A stretch of DNA of 64,000 bases from Candidatus Enterococcus moelleringii. Lineage in GTDB: Bacteria; Bacillota; Bacilli; Lactobacillales; Enterococcaceae. Positions 42,404-51,025 of the stretch are shown piece after piece (the first letter of the stretch is position 1; each line of letters starts with the position of its first letter). The notes beneath the pieces were generated by a model, which was given only the letters and a program-made list of their open reading frames with translations, had not been told where the DNA came from and did no database searches. The stretch is from NCBI RefSeq assembly GCF_017377575.1, contig NZ_JAFREM010000002.1, positions 62,001-126,000 of the forward strand, read 5' to 3'. The translations under genes were made by a program, and so were the position numbers.

Positions 42404-43320
42404 GCAGACACAAACGGTTTCCCTGGTTTTTTTCAGCACTGCTGCTGCTGATCTGCTTTACCGGGTTTGTTTTATTGGATACCTTCGTTGTGCCGAAAAC
42501 CTACTCGGCCATCGCTACCAATACAACCACCGAAGCTACTTCTGCAACGGAGAGTATTGAAGAAGCTTCCAGTGAAGCGGCCGAAGCGGTGATCACCGAA
42601 AATAGTTATCAAGATGACACCATGTCCATTACCATTTCGACGGAACAAGCCGCGGACACGACGTATTATGTGGCTGATGTTCAGGTGGAAAGCAGTGATC
42701 AGCTGAAGACCGCCTTTGCTGAAGGAACCTATGGCCGGAATATCAAGGAAACCACTTCATCGATGGCGGCAGCAAACCAAGCTGTGTTGGCGATTAATGG
42801 TGATTATTACGGCTTCCGCGATACGGGGTACGTTCTGCGCAATGGCAGCTTATACCGCGATACCCCTGAAGAGGATACGGATGCTTTAGTGGTTGATGGG
42901 GATGGAAACTTTTCAATTGTGAACCAATCGGAAGTTTCTGCTGAGACACTGTTGGAAGAAGGAGCTTCACAGGTTCTGTCCTTTGGCCCGGCTTTAGTTG
43001 AAGACGGTGAAATTGCGGTAACCAGTGATGAAGAGGTTTCGCAATCCATGAGCAGCAATCCCCGAAGCGCGATCGGTCAAATTGGTGAGAATCATTACAT
43101 CGTTATCGTCTCGGATGGACGAACCGATGAAAGTGTGGGCTTATCCTTGTATCAATTAGCCGAAATTTTTGAAAGCAAGGGAGCAACCGTAGCCTACAAC
43201 CTGGATGGCGGCGGCTCTTCTACCATGGTGTTTAACGGACAAGTGGTGAATACACCAGTGGCAGGAGCGAAAGGCGATTCCGGCAGCGAACGTTCAGTCA
43301 GCGATATTATCTATTTTTAG
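42400..43320 (+). CDS. Phosphodiester glycosidase (NAGPA) domain protein, membrane-anchored
   Basis: A 306-residue protein with an N-terminal anchor (FPWFFSALLLLICFTGFVLL), a Thr/Ser/Glu-rich spacer, and a phosphodiester glycosidase domain: LAINGDYYGFRDTGYVLRNG, PRSAIGQIGENHYIVIVSDG and YNLDGGGSSTMVFNG. Family enzymes remove N-acetylglucosamine or other sugars from phosphodiester linkages, so it could trim a phosphate-linked surface glycan. Starts at TTG, 9 nt after GGAGG, overlapping the glycosyltransferase stop. Confidence 0.88.
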   Translation: MSRHKRFPWFFSALLLLICFTGFVLLDTFVVPKTYSAIATNTTTEATSATESIEEASSEAAEAVITENSYQDDTMSITISTEQAADTTYYVADVQVESSDQLKTAFAEGTYGRNIKETTSSMAAANQAVLAINGDYYGFRDTGYVLRNGSLYRDTPEEDTDALVVDGDGNFSIVNQSEVSAETLLEEGASQVLSFGPALVEDGEIAVTSDEEVSQSMSSNPRSAIGQIGENHYIVIVSDGRTDESVGLSLYQLAEIFESKGATVAYNLDGGGSSTMVFNGQVVNTPVAGAKGDSGSERSVSDIIYF

Positions 43321-43334
43321 AAAAGAGGGATGTT

Positions 43335-43733
43335 ATGCAGATAAACAGGTGGTTGGCTGGTTTGGCCGCAGGATCGGTGTTTCTCTATATTTTTAAAACT
43401 GTCTATAACTACTTCGGATATGGAGTGACTAGCGGGGCGCTGGATAGTGCTTGGTGCTGGCCTTTACTGCTGATTGTTTTCCTATTGGTTGTGAGAATAG
43501 TCAAACCTGATGTTACCAAGGCACGAGGAATGCGAGCCAGTTGCCGTTGTTTCTTATTAGCCGTGATCAGTGTCGTGCTTGGTCGAGTGTTAACCGGTAT
43601 TTTCGAAATTGCCGGGACTTCCTCGGGGTATGTAGTGGTTTATTATCTAGCCGCATTAGTATTTACTTTGCTGGGCAGCTTCTTTTTAACCGTGGCATTG
43701 CGAATTCAGAGCTTGAGACACATGAGCAGTTAA
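43335..43733 (+). CDS. Small membrane protein, last gene of the envelope operon
   Basis: A 132-residue protein with four hydrophobic segments (about 7-25, 34-55, 70-90 and 98-122) and a basic C-terminus. AAGAGGGATGTT precedes the ATG, and it starts 14 nt after the glycosidase stop. No family is recognised. It ends at a strong terminator that closes the operon. Confidence 0.7.
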   Translation: MQINRWLAGLAAGSVFLYIFKTVYNYFGYGVTSGALDSAWCWPLLLIVFLLVVRIVKPDVTKARGMRASCRCFLLAVISVVLGRVLTGIFEIAGTSSGYVVVYYLAALVFTLLGSFFLTVALRIQSLRHMSS

Positions 43734-43738
43734 AGAAG

Positions 43739-43777
43739 AGACCTCCTTCGCTTTTTTTGAGCAAAGGAGGTCTTTTT
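43739..43777. terminator. Strong intrinsic terminator
   Basis: AGACCTCCTTCGC and GCAAAGGAGGTCT form a long stem followed by seven T. Confidence 0.9.
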
Positions 43778-43839
43778 TTAGGTTTTTCTCAATTCATCGC
43801 GGATCTCTTTTATTATACAAGATTTTTACGAGAGTAGTC

Positions 43840-44496
43840 CTAACCAAAAAAATCCATCAAATGAGGATAAAGCAGATCTTGATTGATAACGTAGCTGCCG
43901 TGATCATGGTCGTTCATGATTTTCAAGGTAGCATTCGGTAAAGCCGCCAACAGGTTAATGTAGGTTTCCGGTTTGAACAGATCATCGTCTGCTTTAACCA
44001 GTAAAATCGGGCAGTTCGCTTTGCGGACATCCGCCAACTCAATGTTGGGCTGTTCCAGCATCAATTTGAACAAAGGATCTTTGGTTTCTTCATAGGTTGC
44101 TTTAATCTCTTGATAGCTTTCGTCGGTAAAATCCTCAGGCTTCAGATTAATCCCTAACAAGGCTAATTTATTTATCGTTTCAGGCGCCTTCATCGCCAGC
44201 ATCAATCCAATAATTGCTCCATCGCTAAAGCCGACTAAATCGACGGGGCCCAGATTCAGGTCTTTGATAAAGCTGTAAACATCCTCAACCATTGCTTCGT
44301 AGGAATAGTCGTCGGTTTGCTGGCTTTGGCCATGGTTGCGGCTGTCGATGGCGTAAATTGTATAGTGATCAGCCAGCTTAGTTGCTAGTTCAGTGAATAT
44401 TTGATGATCCTCGCCGTTTCCATGCAGCAGTAATAGTGGCTTTCCTTCGCCGCTGATTTGGTAGAAAAGTGAGATACCGTTTGTTTGGATGATCAT
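43840..44496 (-). CDS. Alpha/beta-hydrolase-fold protein
   Basis: A 218-residue hydrolase: oxyanion region LLLLHGNGEDHQIF, the turn AIDSRNHGQS, nucleophile elbow LVGFSDGA (Ser91), acid in LLVKADDDLFKP and the catalytic His in NDHDHGSYV. It is shorter than the ~260 typical of the family, as in small esterase-like members. AAAGGAGCTCT precedes the ATG on the minus strand. The gene stands alone; the substrate is unknown. Confidence 0.88.
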   Translation of the reverse strand: MIIQTNGISLFYQISGEGKPLLLLHGNGEDHQIFTELATKLADHYTIYAIDSRNHGQSQQTDDYSYEAMVEDVYSFIKDLNLGPVDLVGFSDGAIIGLMLAMKAPETINKLALLGINLKPEDFTDESYQEIKATYEETKDPLFKLMLEQPNIELADVRKANCPILLVKADDDLFKPETYINLLAALPNATLKIMNDHDHGSYVINQDLLYPHLMDFFG

Positions 44497-44846
44497 GTTA
44501 GAGCTCCTTTCGGATTGTCGTTTGGTTTTAATTATAGAGGATTGATGCGGGAAATGGAATTGGGTGGATCAGGGCTCTTAGAAATTTGGCACGGATAAAG
44601 AATGACTAAATAATTTATTGCAGAATTTTAGCGTTCCAGCAATAATTATTCGTTTTTTGCGTAACTTATAGTAGAGGTAGAAATTACCGAGGCTCCAGCT
44701 GACTTAAATGCTGCGTATAAATTGAAAAAAGTGCATAAAATTAGTGACAATTAATTCTCCAAAAATAGGTAAATTTGGAGAATTGATTATCATAAAAAAC
44801 GCCTGTATAATTAGGTTTAAGAGATATTCGTTTTGGAGGTGAATTT
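44497..44846. other. Gene-free gap containing the AbiE promoter and a possible gene remnant
   Basis: No full gene lies here. A 29-codon open stretch at 44665-44754 reads as a protein-like C-terminus containing EVEITEAPADLNAAYKLKKV, has no start or ribosome binding site, and runs into the operator of the next operon. It may be the tail of a lost gene. A loose inverted repeat TTATTGC/GCAATAA lies around 44612-44646. Confidence 0.35.
44753..44811 (+). promoter_or_regulatory. Promoter and operator of the AbiE-type operon
   Basis: TTGATT (44783-44788) and TATAAT (44806-44811) are 17 bp apart. The inverted repeat AATTCTCCAAA (44753-44763) / TTTGGAGAATT (44774-44784) ends on the first bases of the -35. 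AbiEi antitoxins are known to repress their own promoters by binding such repeats. Confidence 0.7.
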
Positions 44847-45449
44847 ATGACTGTTAAGAGTAAGATAAAGAATCGAATCAGAGTAGCTCCTAAAGGGAAA
44901 GTTTTTGTTTTGTCTGATTTTTCACCATTAGGCAATTATAAAACGATCCAGAAACAGATCAATCTGCTGGTTCAAGAAGGAGAATTACGACAACTGCATC
45001 GAGGCATTTATCAAAAACCTAATTACAACGAGCTGGTTCAACGGTCAGTTCCAGCTTCAGCCGAAGAAATTGCGGAGGCCTACGCTCGCAAAAACCGTTG
45101 GAAGATTAGCCCAGCAGGTGATTTAGCACTAAATAAAATGGGGCTGTCAACGCAAGTTCCTAATCAATACCATTATGTCAGCAGTGGTCCTAGTAAAGAA
45201 GTTAAATTAGAAAATGGACGCACAATCACTTTTCGGCATGTAACACAGCGAGAAAGCAATATGCATCCAGTATCAGCAATGGTAATCGAGGCCTTGAAAA
45301 CACTTGGTCAAGAGAGGGTGTCGCTTATAACACTAGAAAAAATTTCCAGTCGATTAAATACCAGGCAATTTGAGCAATTAAAGAAGGATGGAGTTAACGC
45401 ACGTAGTTGGATTAGGGATTTGATTAATAAAATGGAGGAGTATAGATGA
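44847..45449 (+). CDS. AbiEi-like / DUF6088 antitoxin
   Basis: A 200-residue protein with an N-terminal winged-helix part (VFVLSDFSPLGNYKTIQKQI, LLVQEGELRQLHRGIYQKPN) and the C-terminal antitoxin domain (SPAGDLALNKMGLSTQVPNQ, then TFRHVTQRESNMHP). It matches the transcriptional-regulator antitoxins of type IV AbiE systems. GGAGGTGAATTT precedes the ATG. Its stop overlaps the toxin start by 4 nt (ATGA), typical of the pair. The region looks AT-rich. Confidence 0.82.
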   Translation: MTVKSKIKNRIRVAPKGKVFVLSDFSPLGNYKTIQKQINLLVQEGELRQLHRGIYQKPNYNELVQRSVPASAEEIAEAYARKNRWKISPAGDLALNKMGLSTQVPNQYHYVSSGPSKEVKLENGRTITFRHVTQRESNMHPVSAMVIEALKTLGQERVSLITLEKISSRLNTRQFEQLKKDGVNARSWIRDLINKMEEYR

Positions 45450-46453
45450 TCGATTTTTTGAATCTTTCAGAAAAAGAACGATCTGAGATATTTCGAATTA
45501 CTGCAATGGACATTGGGGTGAGTGACGCGATCATTGAAAAAGATTTTTGGGTGGTGCTGATGCTGGATATTCTGTTTCATCACTCAAGGTTTGGTGAGCA
45601 TTTTGGCTTTAAGGGTGGGACTTCACTATCCAAAGTGTACAATGTGATTCATCGATTTTCGGAAGATATTGATCTGGTTCTTGATTGGCGTTTGCTAGGG
45701 TATGAGAAGGATGAACCATGGCAACAGCGGAGTAAAACTGCTCAGCGTAAATTTAACGATCAGGCAAATCAAAGGGCGGCGGAATGGATTAAAGATGAAT
45801 TAGTACCGGAGCTTCAGCTTAAAAGCCAAAGGTTAGGGATTGCTGATCTTGATTTGCGAATTGCTGTAGATGATCCTCAGACAATTGAAGTGTTCTATCC
45901 GAGGTTTCATGAGGACCAAAGTATTTTACAGGTGATTCGTTTGGAGATTGGTCCTTTAGCAGCTTGGACGCCGTGCGAAAGTCAGGAAGTTTTCTCTTAT
46001 ACTGCTGAACATTTTCCGCAGCTTTTTGAACAACCAAGTACGATAATTCCGACTGTGGCAGTAAATCGAACGTTCTGGGAAAAAGCAACCATTCTTCATA
46101 AGGAAGCGAACCGTACAAATAGTCGAGTTCCTGATCGTTATTCTAGGCATTACTACGATCTGTACGAAATGAGTCGTACACCGATTAAGGATCAAGCTTT
46201 TTCTGATCTACAGTTATTGCAGCAGGTTGTTTCTTTTAAAATGAAATTTTATGCTGACAATTCGGCGAACTATGAAGAAGTCTTAGCAGGAAATTTGAAG
46301 CTGGTGCCCGATGAGAAGCAGGTGAACTTATTACGAAATGACTATCAAAAGATGCAACGAATGATGTTTGGCGTGTTTCCGGATTTTACTGAAATCTTGG
46401 ATGGACTAAAAGAGTTAGAGCATCAATTTCAAAAATTAAGTAGTTTAGAATAG
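45446..46453 (+). CDS. AbiEii-like nucleotidyltransferase toxin
   Basis: A 335-residue nucleotidyltransferase. The active site reads FGFKGGTSLSKVYNVIHR followed by FSEDIDLVLD, i.e. GG(T)S and a D-x-D pair about 10 residues later; a second conserved part lies in RYSRHYYDLYEM near residue 230. AbiEii toxins (MenT relatives) modify nucleotides or tRNA and protect against phages by abortive infection. It is translationally coupled to the antitoxin. Confidence 0.85.
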   Translation: MIDFLNLSEKERSEIFRITAMDIGVSDAIIEKDFWVVLMLDILFHHSRFGEHFGFKGGTSLSKVYNVIHRFSEDIDLVLDWRLLGYEKDEPWQQRSKTAQRKFNDQANQRAAEWIKDELVPELQLKSQRLGIADLDLRIAVDDPQTIEVFYPRFHEDQSILQVIRLEIGPLAAWTPCESQEVFSYTAEHFPQLFEQPSTIIPTVAVNRTFWEKATILHKEANRTNSRVPDRYSRHYYDLYEMSRTPIKDQAFSDLQLLQQVVSFKMKFYADNSANYEEVLAGNLKLVPDEKQVNLLRNDYQKMQRMMFGVFPDFTEILDGLKELEHQFQKLSSLE

Positions 46454-46487
46454 AGTTTCTTTTGTTAGGCTAGGACAAAACTTAGAA

Positions 46488-46534
46488 AAAGAACGAGCTA
46501 ACTGAAGTGGTATTTTCAGTAAGGTCGTTCTTTT
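46488..46534. terminator. Bidirectional terminator (AbiE / Mga-like regulator)
   Basis: AAAGAACGA pairs with TCGTTCTTT, continued by ACTGAA/TTCAGT after a small bulge, between convergent genes. Confidence 0.75.
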
Positions 46535-46539
46535 CAATT

Positions 46540-48006
46540 TTAGCTATATTGCCAATCATAAGCATAAAGCAAAATATTCCGCATGTCTTCTTTAATCGAG
46601 CTGCGGGAAATCGGCAGCAGCTGTAAATGCTCGGTTTCCTCAGAGGTATGCTTTAAGGCGCGTTCGCAAATAATAATGTGGGGCCATTTCTCCGTATAGA
46701 CAGGGAGCTCATCCAGCGAGTAATAGAGGGTATCGTCAATCACATTGTGATCCATGTTCAGCCACTTCAATAAATTTTTGCGATAAATGGTGTGGGACAA
46801 TTCATCCTCCGCCACAATAATAAAGGCAAACTTGCCGGTATGCTTGTTCAGCAAAATCGAGGAAGTTTGGGAACACAATTTTTCAATTGCTGTATCCGAG
46901 AAAATCAGTTTGTCGCGGTCTTCCGGCTCCAAGGAATCCCGCCATTTGTTCAAGACCTTTCTTACTCGTTTAGTCAACGCCAGCTGTTCGTCGCTAAGAA
47001 AATAATGACGTTCCACCAGAAAGGCTTGGATATCCTGCCACATGGAGTGAAGCAGACTTAAAAAGGGTTTTTCAAACAAAATGTCGTAAGCCAGCTGAAT
47101 TTCGAATTCTCTTTCAAACTGGGAGATCAGCTCCTTCAAGCTGGGTGTCTGCTCAATCACCAGATTCCGATCGTATTTGTGATTCATTTCGACGATTAAA
47201 TAGTTGGAGGTATTTAAAGACAAGGCATTGTACCCGAAAGCGAAGTAAACAATTTCGTTGTCCGAATAAGTCCCTTCGCCAAAAAATAAATTCATCGTGT
47301 TGCTGATCTGCTGATATTGCAGGCTGTTGCGAATATAATTGAGTTCCTGCTGGCTGTAACTGAGGGCAGAATTTTCCCCGCGGGTAATAATCAGGTAAAC
47401 AGACAAGACTAGAAAGCTGTATTCCCGCTTGTTCATTTGATAATTGTTGGAAAATTGATCCAAGATCAGCTGCACAAAGCTTTTGGCCTGCTGCATTTTC
47501 GCCTGGTCGACTTGTCCATCCAACAAATCACAGCGCATCCAAATCGATAAAACTACAAAACGGTAACGCAGTTCATTGTCAATGAAGGCACCCTCTTCAT
47601 CCATGATGCAGGATTCTTTAAAGTAGGTTTCCGCTTCTTTTTTCACCTTAAAGGCTTTCGCCACCGAAATAAATTCTTCCTCAACAATCGTCAGATAATC
47701 GTCTTCTCCTAAAATATAATGGGCACAAACCCGCAGAAATTTGGATTCATTGTAGATTTGTTTAATCAGATCATAGCGGGTCAAGCTGCTGTGGAAACTC
47801 ATCGTCAATTCGGAACTGGTCAGCTCCGAGGATTGAATCGAGTCTTCAAGAAAATCGGTAATTTTGGCAAAATCCCGTTTGATCGTATTGGGTGTTACCT
47901 GCAGACGTTCGGCAGTCGTTTTGAGATTCAAGGTCTCCAATTCAAATAAGAACTCCACCAGCTTTACTTGCCGAATGATATCTTTTTCAATATAAGCCTC
48001 AATCAT
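46540..48006 (-). CDS. Mga/PRD-like transcriptional regulator
   Basis: A 488-residue protein with an N-terminal Mga-type HTH (LKTTAERLQVTPNTIKRDFA, about residues 27-46), a long helical PRD-Mga-like middle region, and a C-terminal EIIB-like domain (KFAFIIVAEDELSHTIY). The ATG at 48006 follows GAGGAGGTGG; the long upstream extension has no site and crosses the intergenic region. It is divergent from an orphan EIIA gene and probably controls it. Its inducer is unknown. Confidence 0.85.
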   Translation of the reverse strand: MIEAYIEKDIIRQVKLVEFLFELETLNLKTTAERLQVTPNTIKRDFAKITDFLEDSIQSSELTSSELTMSFHSSLTRYDLIKQIYNESKFLRVCAHYILGEDDYLTIVEEEFISVAKAFKVKKEAETYFKESCIMDEEGAFIDNELRYRFVVLSIWMRCDLLDGQVDQAKMQQAKSFVQLILDQFSNNYQMNKREYSFLVLSVYLIITRGENSALSYSQQELNYIRNSLQYQQISNTMNLFFGEGTYSDNEIVYFAFGYNALSLNTSNYLIVEMNHKYDRNLVIEQTPSLKELISQFEREFEIQLAYDILFEKPFLSLLHSMWQDIQAFLVERHYFLSDEQLALTKRVRKVLNKWRDSLEPEDRDKLIFSDTAIEKLCSQTSSILLNKHTGKFAFIIVAEDELSHTIYRKNLLKWLNMDHNVIDDTLYYSLDELPVYTEKWPHIIICERALKHTSEETEHLQLLPISRSSIKEDMRNILLYAYDWQYS

Positions 48007-48102
48007 AATACCGGTCCACCTCCTCGTTTTATTGTACTTATAGCCAGTATAACACGGTGTGATGGGCACCCTCAAAAGTGACAAAAGCATCGTTTGAATA
48101 TT

Positions 48103-48117
48103 ATCAATAAGATTGAT
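48103..48117. promoter_or_regulatory. Inverted repeat in the Mga-like/EIIA divergent region
   Basis: ATCAAT-AAG-ATTGAT lies upstream of a TATGAT -10-like sequence about 60 bp before the EIIA start. It is a candidate operator for the divergent regulator. Confidence 0.35.
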
Positions 48118-48183
48118 TATGGTATGATAGATGAGAAAAGGATAAGGAAACAAGTAAAGGAGAATAAAAATAGGAGGGGTACA

Positions 48184-48498
48184 ATGGACGACCCAAGAGC
48201 ATTAGAAGCCATCATGGGCTTAATTATCTACGGCGGAAATGCCAGAAGTGATGCAATGGAAGCGATCGCTGCGGCTAAATCCGGAAAATTCGCGGAAGCG
48301 GAAGAAAAAATTCAAAGTGCCGAGTCAGCGATAGTTGAGGCACATCGTGCTCAAACCGATATGCTGACAGAAGAGGCTAACGGCAACCACATGGAAATTA
48401 CGCTGCTGACGGTACACAGCCAGGACCATTTAATGACAGCGATTACTGTCATTGATTTAGCAAAAGAGATTGTGGATTTGTATAAACGAATTGATTAA
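48184..48498 (+). CDS. PTS lactose/cellobiose-type EIIA (orphan)
   Basis: A 104-residue EIIA-Lac protein with IIYGGNARSDAMEAIAAAKS, VEAHRAQTDML and the phosphorylated His in TVHSQDHLMT. No EIIB or EIIC is encoded beside it, so it must serve a permease elsewhere or act in regulation of the divergent Mga-like protein. ATAGGAGGGGT precedes the ATG at 48184; the longer frame upstream is unlikely. Confidence 0.9.
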   Translation: MDDPRALEAIMGLIIYGGNARSDAMEAIAAAKSGKFAEAEEKIQSAESAIVEAHRAQTDMLTEEANGNHMEITLLTVHSQDHLMTAITVIDLAKEIVDLYKRID

Positions 48499-48500
48499 GA

Positions 48501-48537
48501 AAGCTTGGAGATAGGAGACTGTCTCCAGCTTTTTTCT
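48501..48537 (+). terminator. Intrinsic terminator
   Basis: AGCTTGGAGA pairs with TCTCCAGCT, one base bulged, followed by TTTTTTCTTTT. Confidence 0.7.
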
Positions 48538-48604
48538 TTTAAACCAGCAAAAATATAGTCGAACATTTCTGTTATAATTTTTTAAAAGAAAGGGGGCAGG
48601 AGCG

Positions 48605-49270
48605 TTGAAAACCATTTTGATCATTGATGATGATGTACATATTGGCAATGTCTTGGAAGAGATGCTGCGCAAAGAAAGTTATGAAGTCATGCGAGCTTAT
48701 TCCGGTACCGAGGCTCTGCTGGTTTTGCAGCAGCGGCAGCCGGATCTGGTGTTATTGGATTTAATGCTGCCTGGGCTAAGCGGCGAGGAGCTTCTGCCTC
48801 AGCTGGAAGGCGTTCCGGTGATTGTTCTTAGTGCGAAAGTCGATATCGATAACAAGGTAGAGCTTTTGCTGAACGGTGCTGTTGATTACGTAGTGAAGCC
48901 ATTCAATTCTAAGGAGCTGCTGGCTAGGATCGCGGTACAATTTCGTCAGCAATCGGTGCAAAAGACGTCAGGTGTTTTGGCCTTTGAAGAGATTACGCTG
49001 GATTTGAACCAGCATCAAGTGGCAGTTAATGATCAGCCGATTAAGCTGACGCGGACCGAATACGCGATTTTAAAGCTGCTGATGCAAAATCCGTCGCAAG
49101 TGATTACGAAATCCTTGCTGCTGGAGCGGATTAGTGAAGATACGCCGGACTGCACCGAAACTTCTTTAAAGATGCATGTCAGCAATCTGCGAAAAAAATT
49201 GCGTTTCGCCAGTGATCGCGATTATATCGAAGCAATCTGGGGAATTGGTTTTAAGCTGCGGGCCGACTAA
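48605..49270 (+). CDS. OmpR/PhoB-family response regulator
   Basis: A 221-residue regulator: receiver with DDD acidic pocket, Asp52 in LVLLDLMLPGLSG and Lys in VLSAKVDID; C-terminal winged helix with LTRTEYAILKLLMQNPSQVI and TSLKMHVSNLRKKL. Starts at TTG after GGGGGCAGGAG. It begins a four-gene unit with an ABC transporter and a histidine kinase, all in one direction. Confidence 0.92.
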   Translation: MKTILIIDDDVHIGNVLEEMLRKESYEVMRAYSGTEALLVLQQRQPDLVLLDLMLPGLSGEELLPQLEGVPVIVLSAKVDIDNKVELLLNGAVDYVVKPFNSKELLARIAVQFRQQSVQKTSGVLAFEEITLDLNQHQVAVNDQPIKLTRTEYAILKLLMQNPSQVITKSLLLERISEDTPDCTETSLKMHVSNLRKKLRFASDRDYIEAIWGIGFKLRAD

Positions 49271-49358
49271 ATCTTTACCCGATCTTTACGGTTTCCTTTA
49301 CCGGTTTCCAGCCTTTTGACCGATAAAATGACCGTAGTAAGTAAGGGGGACGACAACA

Positions 49359-50273
49359 ATGGATACTATTCTTGAAACAAAGGCTTTATCTAAAAACTAC
49401 GGGCACTTCAAAGCCTTGAATCGGTTGAGCATGACAGTGCCCAGAGGTTCAATCTATGGCTTTGTCGGCAAAAACGGCTCAGGAAAGACGACCTTGATCC
49501 GCTTAATTTGCGGGCTGCAGCACCCATCTTCCGGGAGTTTTACTTTATATGGTAAGGAAAATACCGAAAAAGCTATCGATCGGTCTCGTCGCAGAATGGG
49601 CGCGGTGGTAGAAACGCCGTCGATCTATTTAAATATGACGGCCAAAAATAATTTGAAGCAGCAGTACCGGATTTTAGGGCTGCCTTCTTATGAAGGACTG
49701 GAAGAGCTGTTGGAATTAGTCGGTCTGGAAACTACCGGTCGGCGCAAGGCGAAGAATTTTTCCCTAGGGATGCGGCAGCGCTTGGCAATTGCCCTAGCTT
49801 TAGTGGGGGATCCGGATTTTTTAGTGCTGGATGAGCCGGTTAATGGTCTTGATCCGCAGGGGATTATCGAAATTCGTGAGTTGATTTTAAAATTAAATCG
49901 TGAAAAGCAGATCACTGTGTTGATTTCCAGTCATATGCTGGATGAGCTGGCGAAATTGGCCACCCATTATGGCTTTATTGACGATGGGAAAATTGTTAAA
50001 GAAATGAGTGCTGCCGAACTTGAGGCGGCGTGCCGTAAGTGCGTCCGGATGGAAGTAACTAATATGCGTGGGCTTATTCAGGTGCTGGAGGGAATGGACG
50101 TTGAATATAAGATTGTATCAGATACGTTAGTTGATTTGTTTGCTAAGGTGAATGTGACGCAATTGGTCTTGGCCTTAGTAGAGGTAAATTGCGACGTACT
50201 GTCTATGCAAGAATGGGACGAAAGTTTGGAAAGCTACTATGTCGCTTTGGTTGGAGGTGGCAGTCATGGGTAA
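49359..50273 (+). CDS. ABC transporter ATP-binding protein (ABC-2 type, lantibiotic-immunity-like)
   Basis: A 304-residue ATPase: Walker A FVGKNGSGKTTLI, signature FSLGMRQRLAIALAL, Walker B FLVLDEPVNGLD and the switch His in VLISSHMLDEL. The ~75-residue C-terminal extension is typical of export ATPases of bacteriocin-immunity (LanF/BcrA) type. It pairs with the membrane protein that overlaps its end by 8 nt. Confidence 0.92.
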   Translation: MDTILETKALSKNYGHFKALNRLSMTVPRGSIYGFVGKNGSGKTTLIRLICGLQHPSSGSFTLYGKENTEKAIDRSRRRMGAVVETPSIYLNMTAKNNLKQQYRILGLPSYEGLEELLELVGLETTGRRKAKNFSLGMRQRLAIALALVGDPDFLVLDEPVNGLDPQGIIEIRELILKLNREKQITVLISSHMLDELAKLATHYGFIDDGKIVKEMSAAELEAACRKCVRMEVTNMRGLIQVLEGMDVEYKIVSDTLVDLFAKVNVTQLVLALVEVNCDVLSMQEWDESLESYYVALVGGGSHG

Positions 50274-51012
50274 ATTATTGTCTGCTAATTTCCAGCGCCT
50301 TTGGTTGAACGGGACTTTCTGGGTAACGGTTTTAGTGATTATCGGCTTAGAAAGTACCTTTTGTTTAAAACTGGATGACCAAGGATCTTATCCCGCCGAC
50401 ATGCTTCTGCTGTTTTTCTTTCAGATGATTGGCGTCGTGATTGCTGTTTTTTCAAGTTTGTTTAACGGCACCGAGTATCAGGACGGGACAATTCGCAACA
50501 AATTAGTCGTCGGACACAAACGCAGTCATGTTTATTTTGCTAATTTAGTGACCGGTTTTGCAGCGGTGACGATTCTTTTCCTGGCGGGAGTGATTACGGG
50601 AAGTGTGCTGGGCGGGTTGTTGTATGAACCGGTGCAAAATGAGCTGGGAACAATTGTTTTGGCTGGCGGAATTGGCTGGTTGGCCTGCTTGGCATTTACA
50701 GCGCTTTTTAATCTGGTGGGGATGCTTTCTGCTAGTAAAGCAACTACGGCCGTTATTTGTATCTTAAGTGCTTTTATATTGATGTTCTATTCCTTGAGTC
50801 ATTATCAGCAGTTGATCAGACCGGGAGTTGTCACTGGTACGAAGCGGGCGACGTATCAATTTTTGCTAGACCTTAATCCCAACGGTCAATTGCTGCAGGC
50901 GATGTCTTACGACGTGGACGCTGCTGGGCGCATGATTCTGTTCTCTTCCGCAGTAGTCGTGCTCTGCAGTGTAATCGGCGTATTTTTCTTCCGTAAAAAA
51001 GATTTGAAATAA
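50266..51012 (+). CDS. ABC-2 type permease
   Basis: A 248-residue membrane protein with six helices (the first at FWVTVLVIIGLESTF, the last at MILFSSAVVVLCSVIGVFFF). It has the FNGTEYQDGTIRNKLVVGHK loop seen in BcrB/LanE-like permeases. The ATG at 50266 follows TTGGAGGTGG. Together with the ATPase it probably expels a peptide antibiotic or membrane-active compound. Confidence 0.88.
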   Translation: MGKLLSANFQRLWLNGTFWVTVLVIIGLESTFCLKLDDQGSYPADMLLLFFFQMIGVVIAVFSSLFNGTEYQDGTIRNKLVVGHKRSHVYFANLVTGFAAVTILFLAGVITGSVLGGLLYEPVQNELGTIVLAGGIGWLACLAFTALFNLVGMLSASKATTAVICILSAFILMFYSLSHYQQLIRPGVVTGTKRATYQFLLDLNPNGQLLQAMSYDVDAAGRMILFSSAVVVLCSVIGVFFFRKKDLK

Positions 51013-51025
51013 AGAGGTGAAAAAA

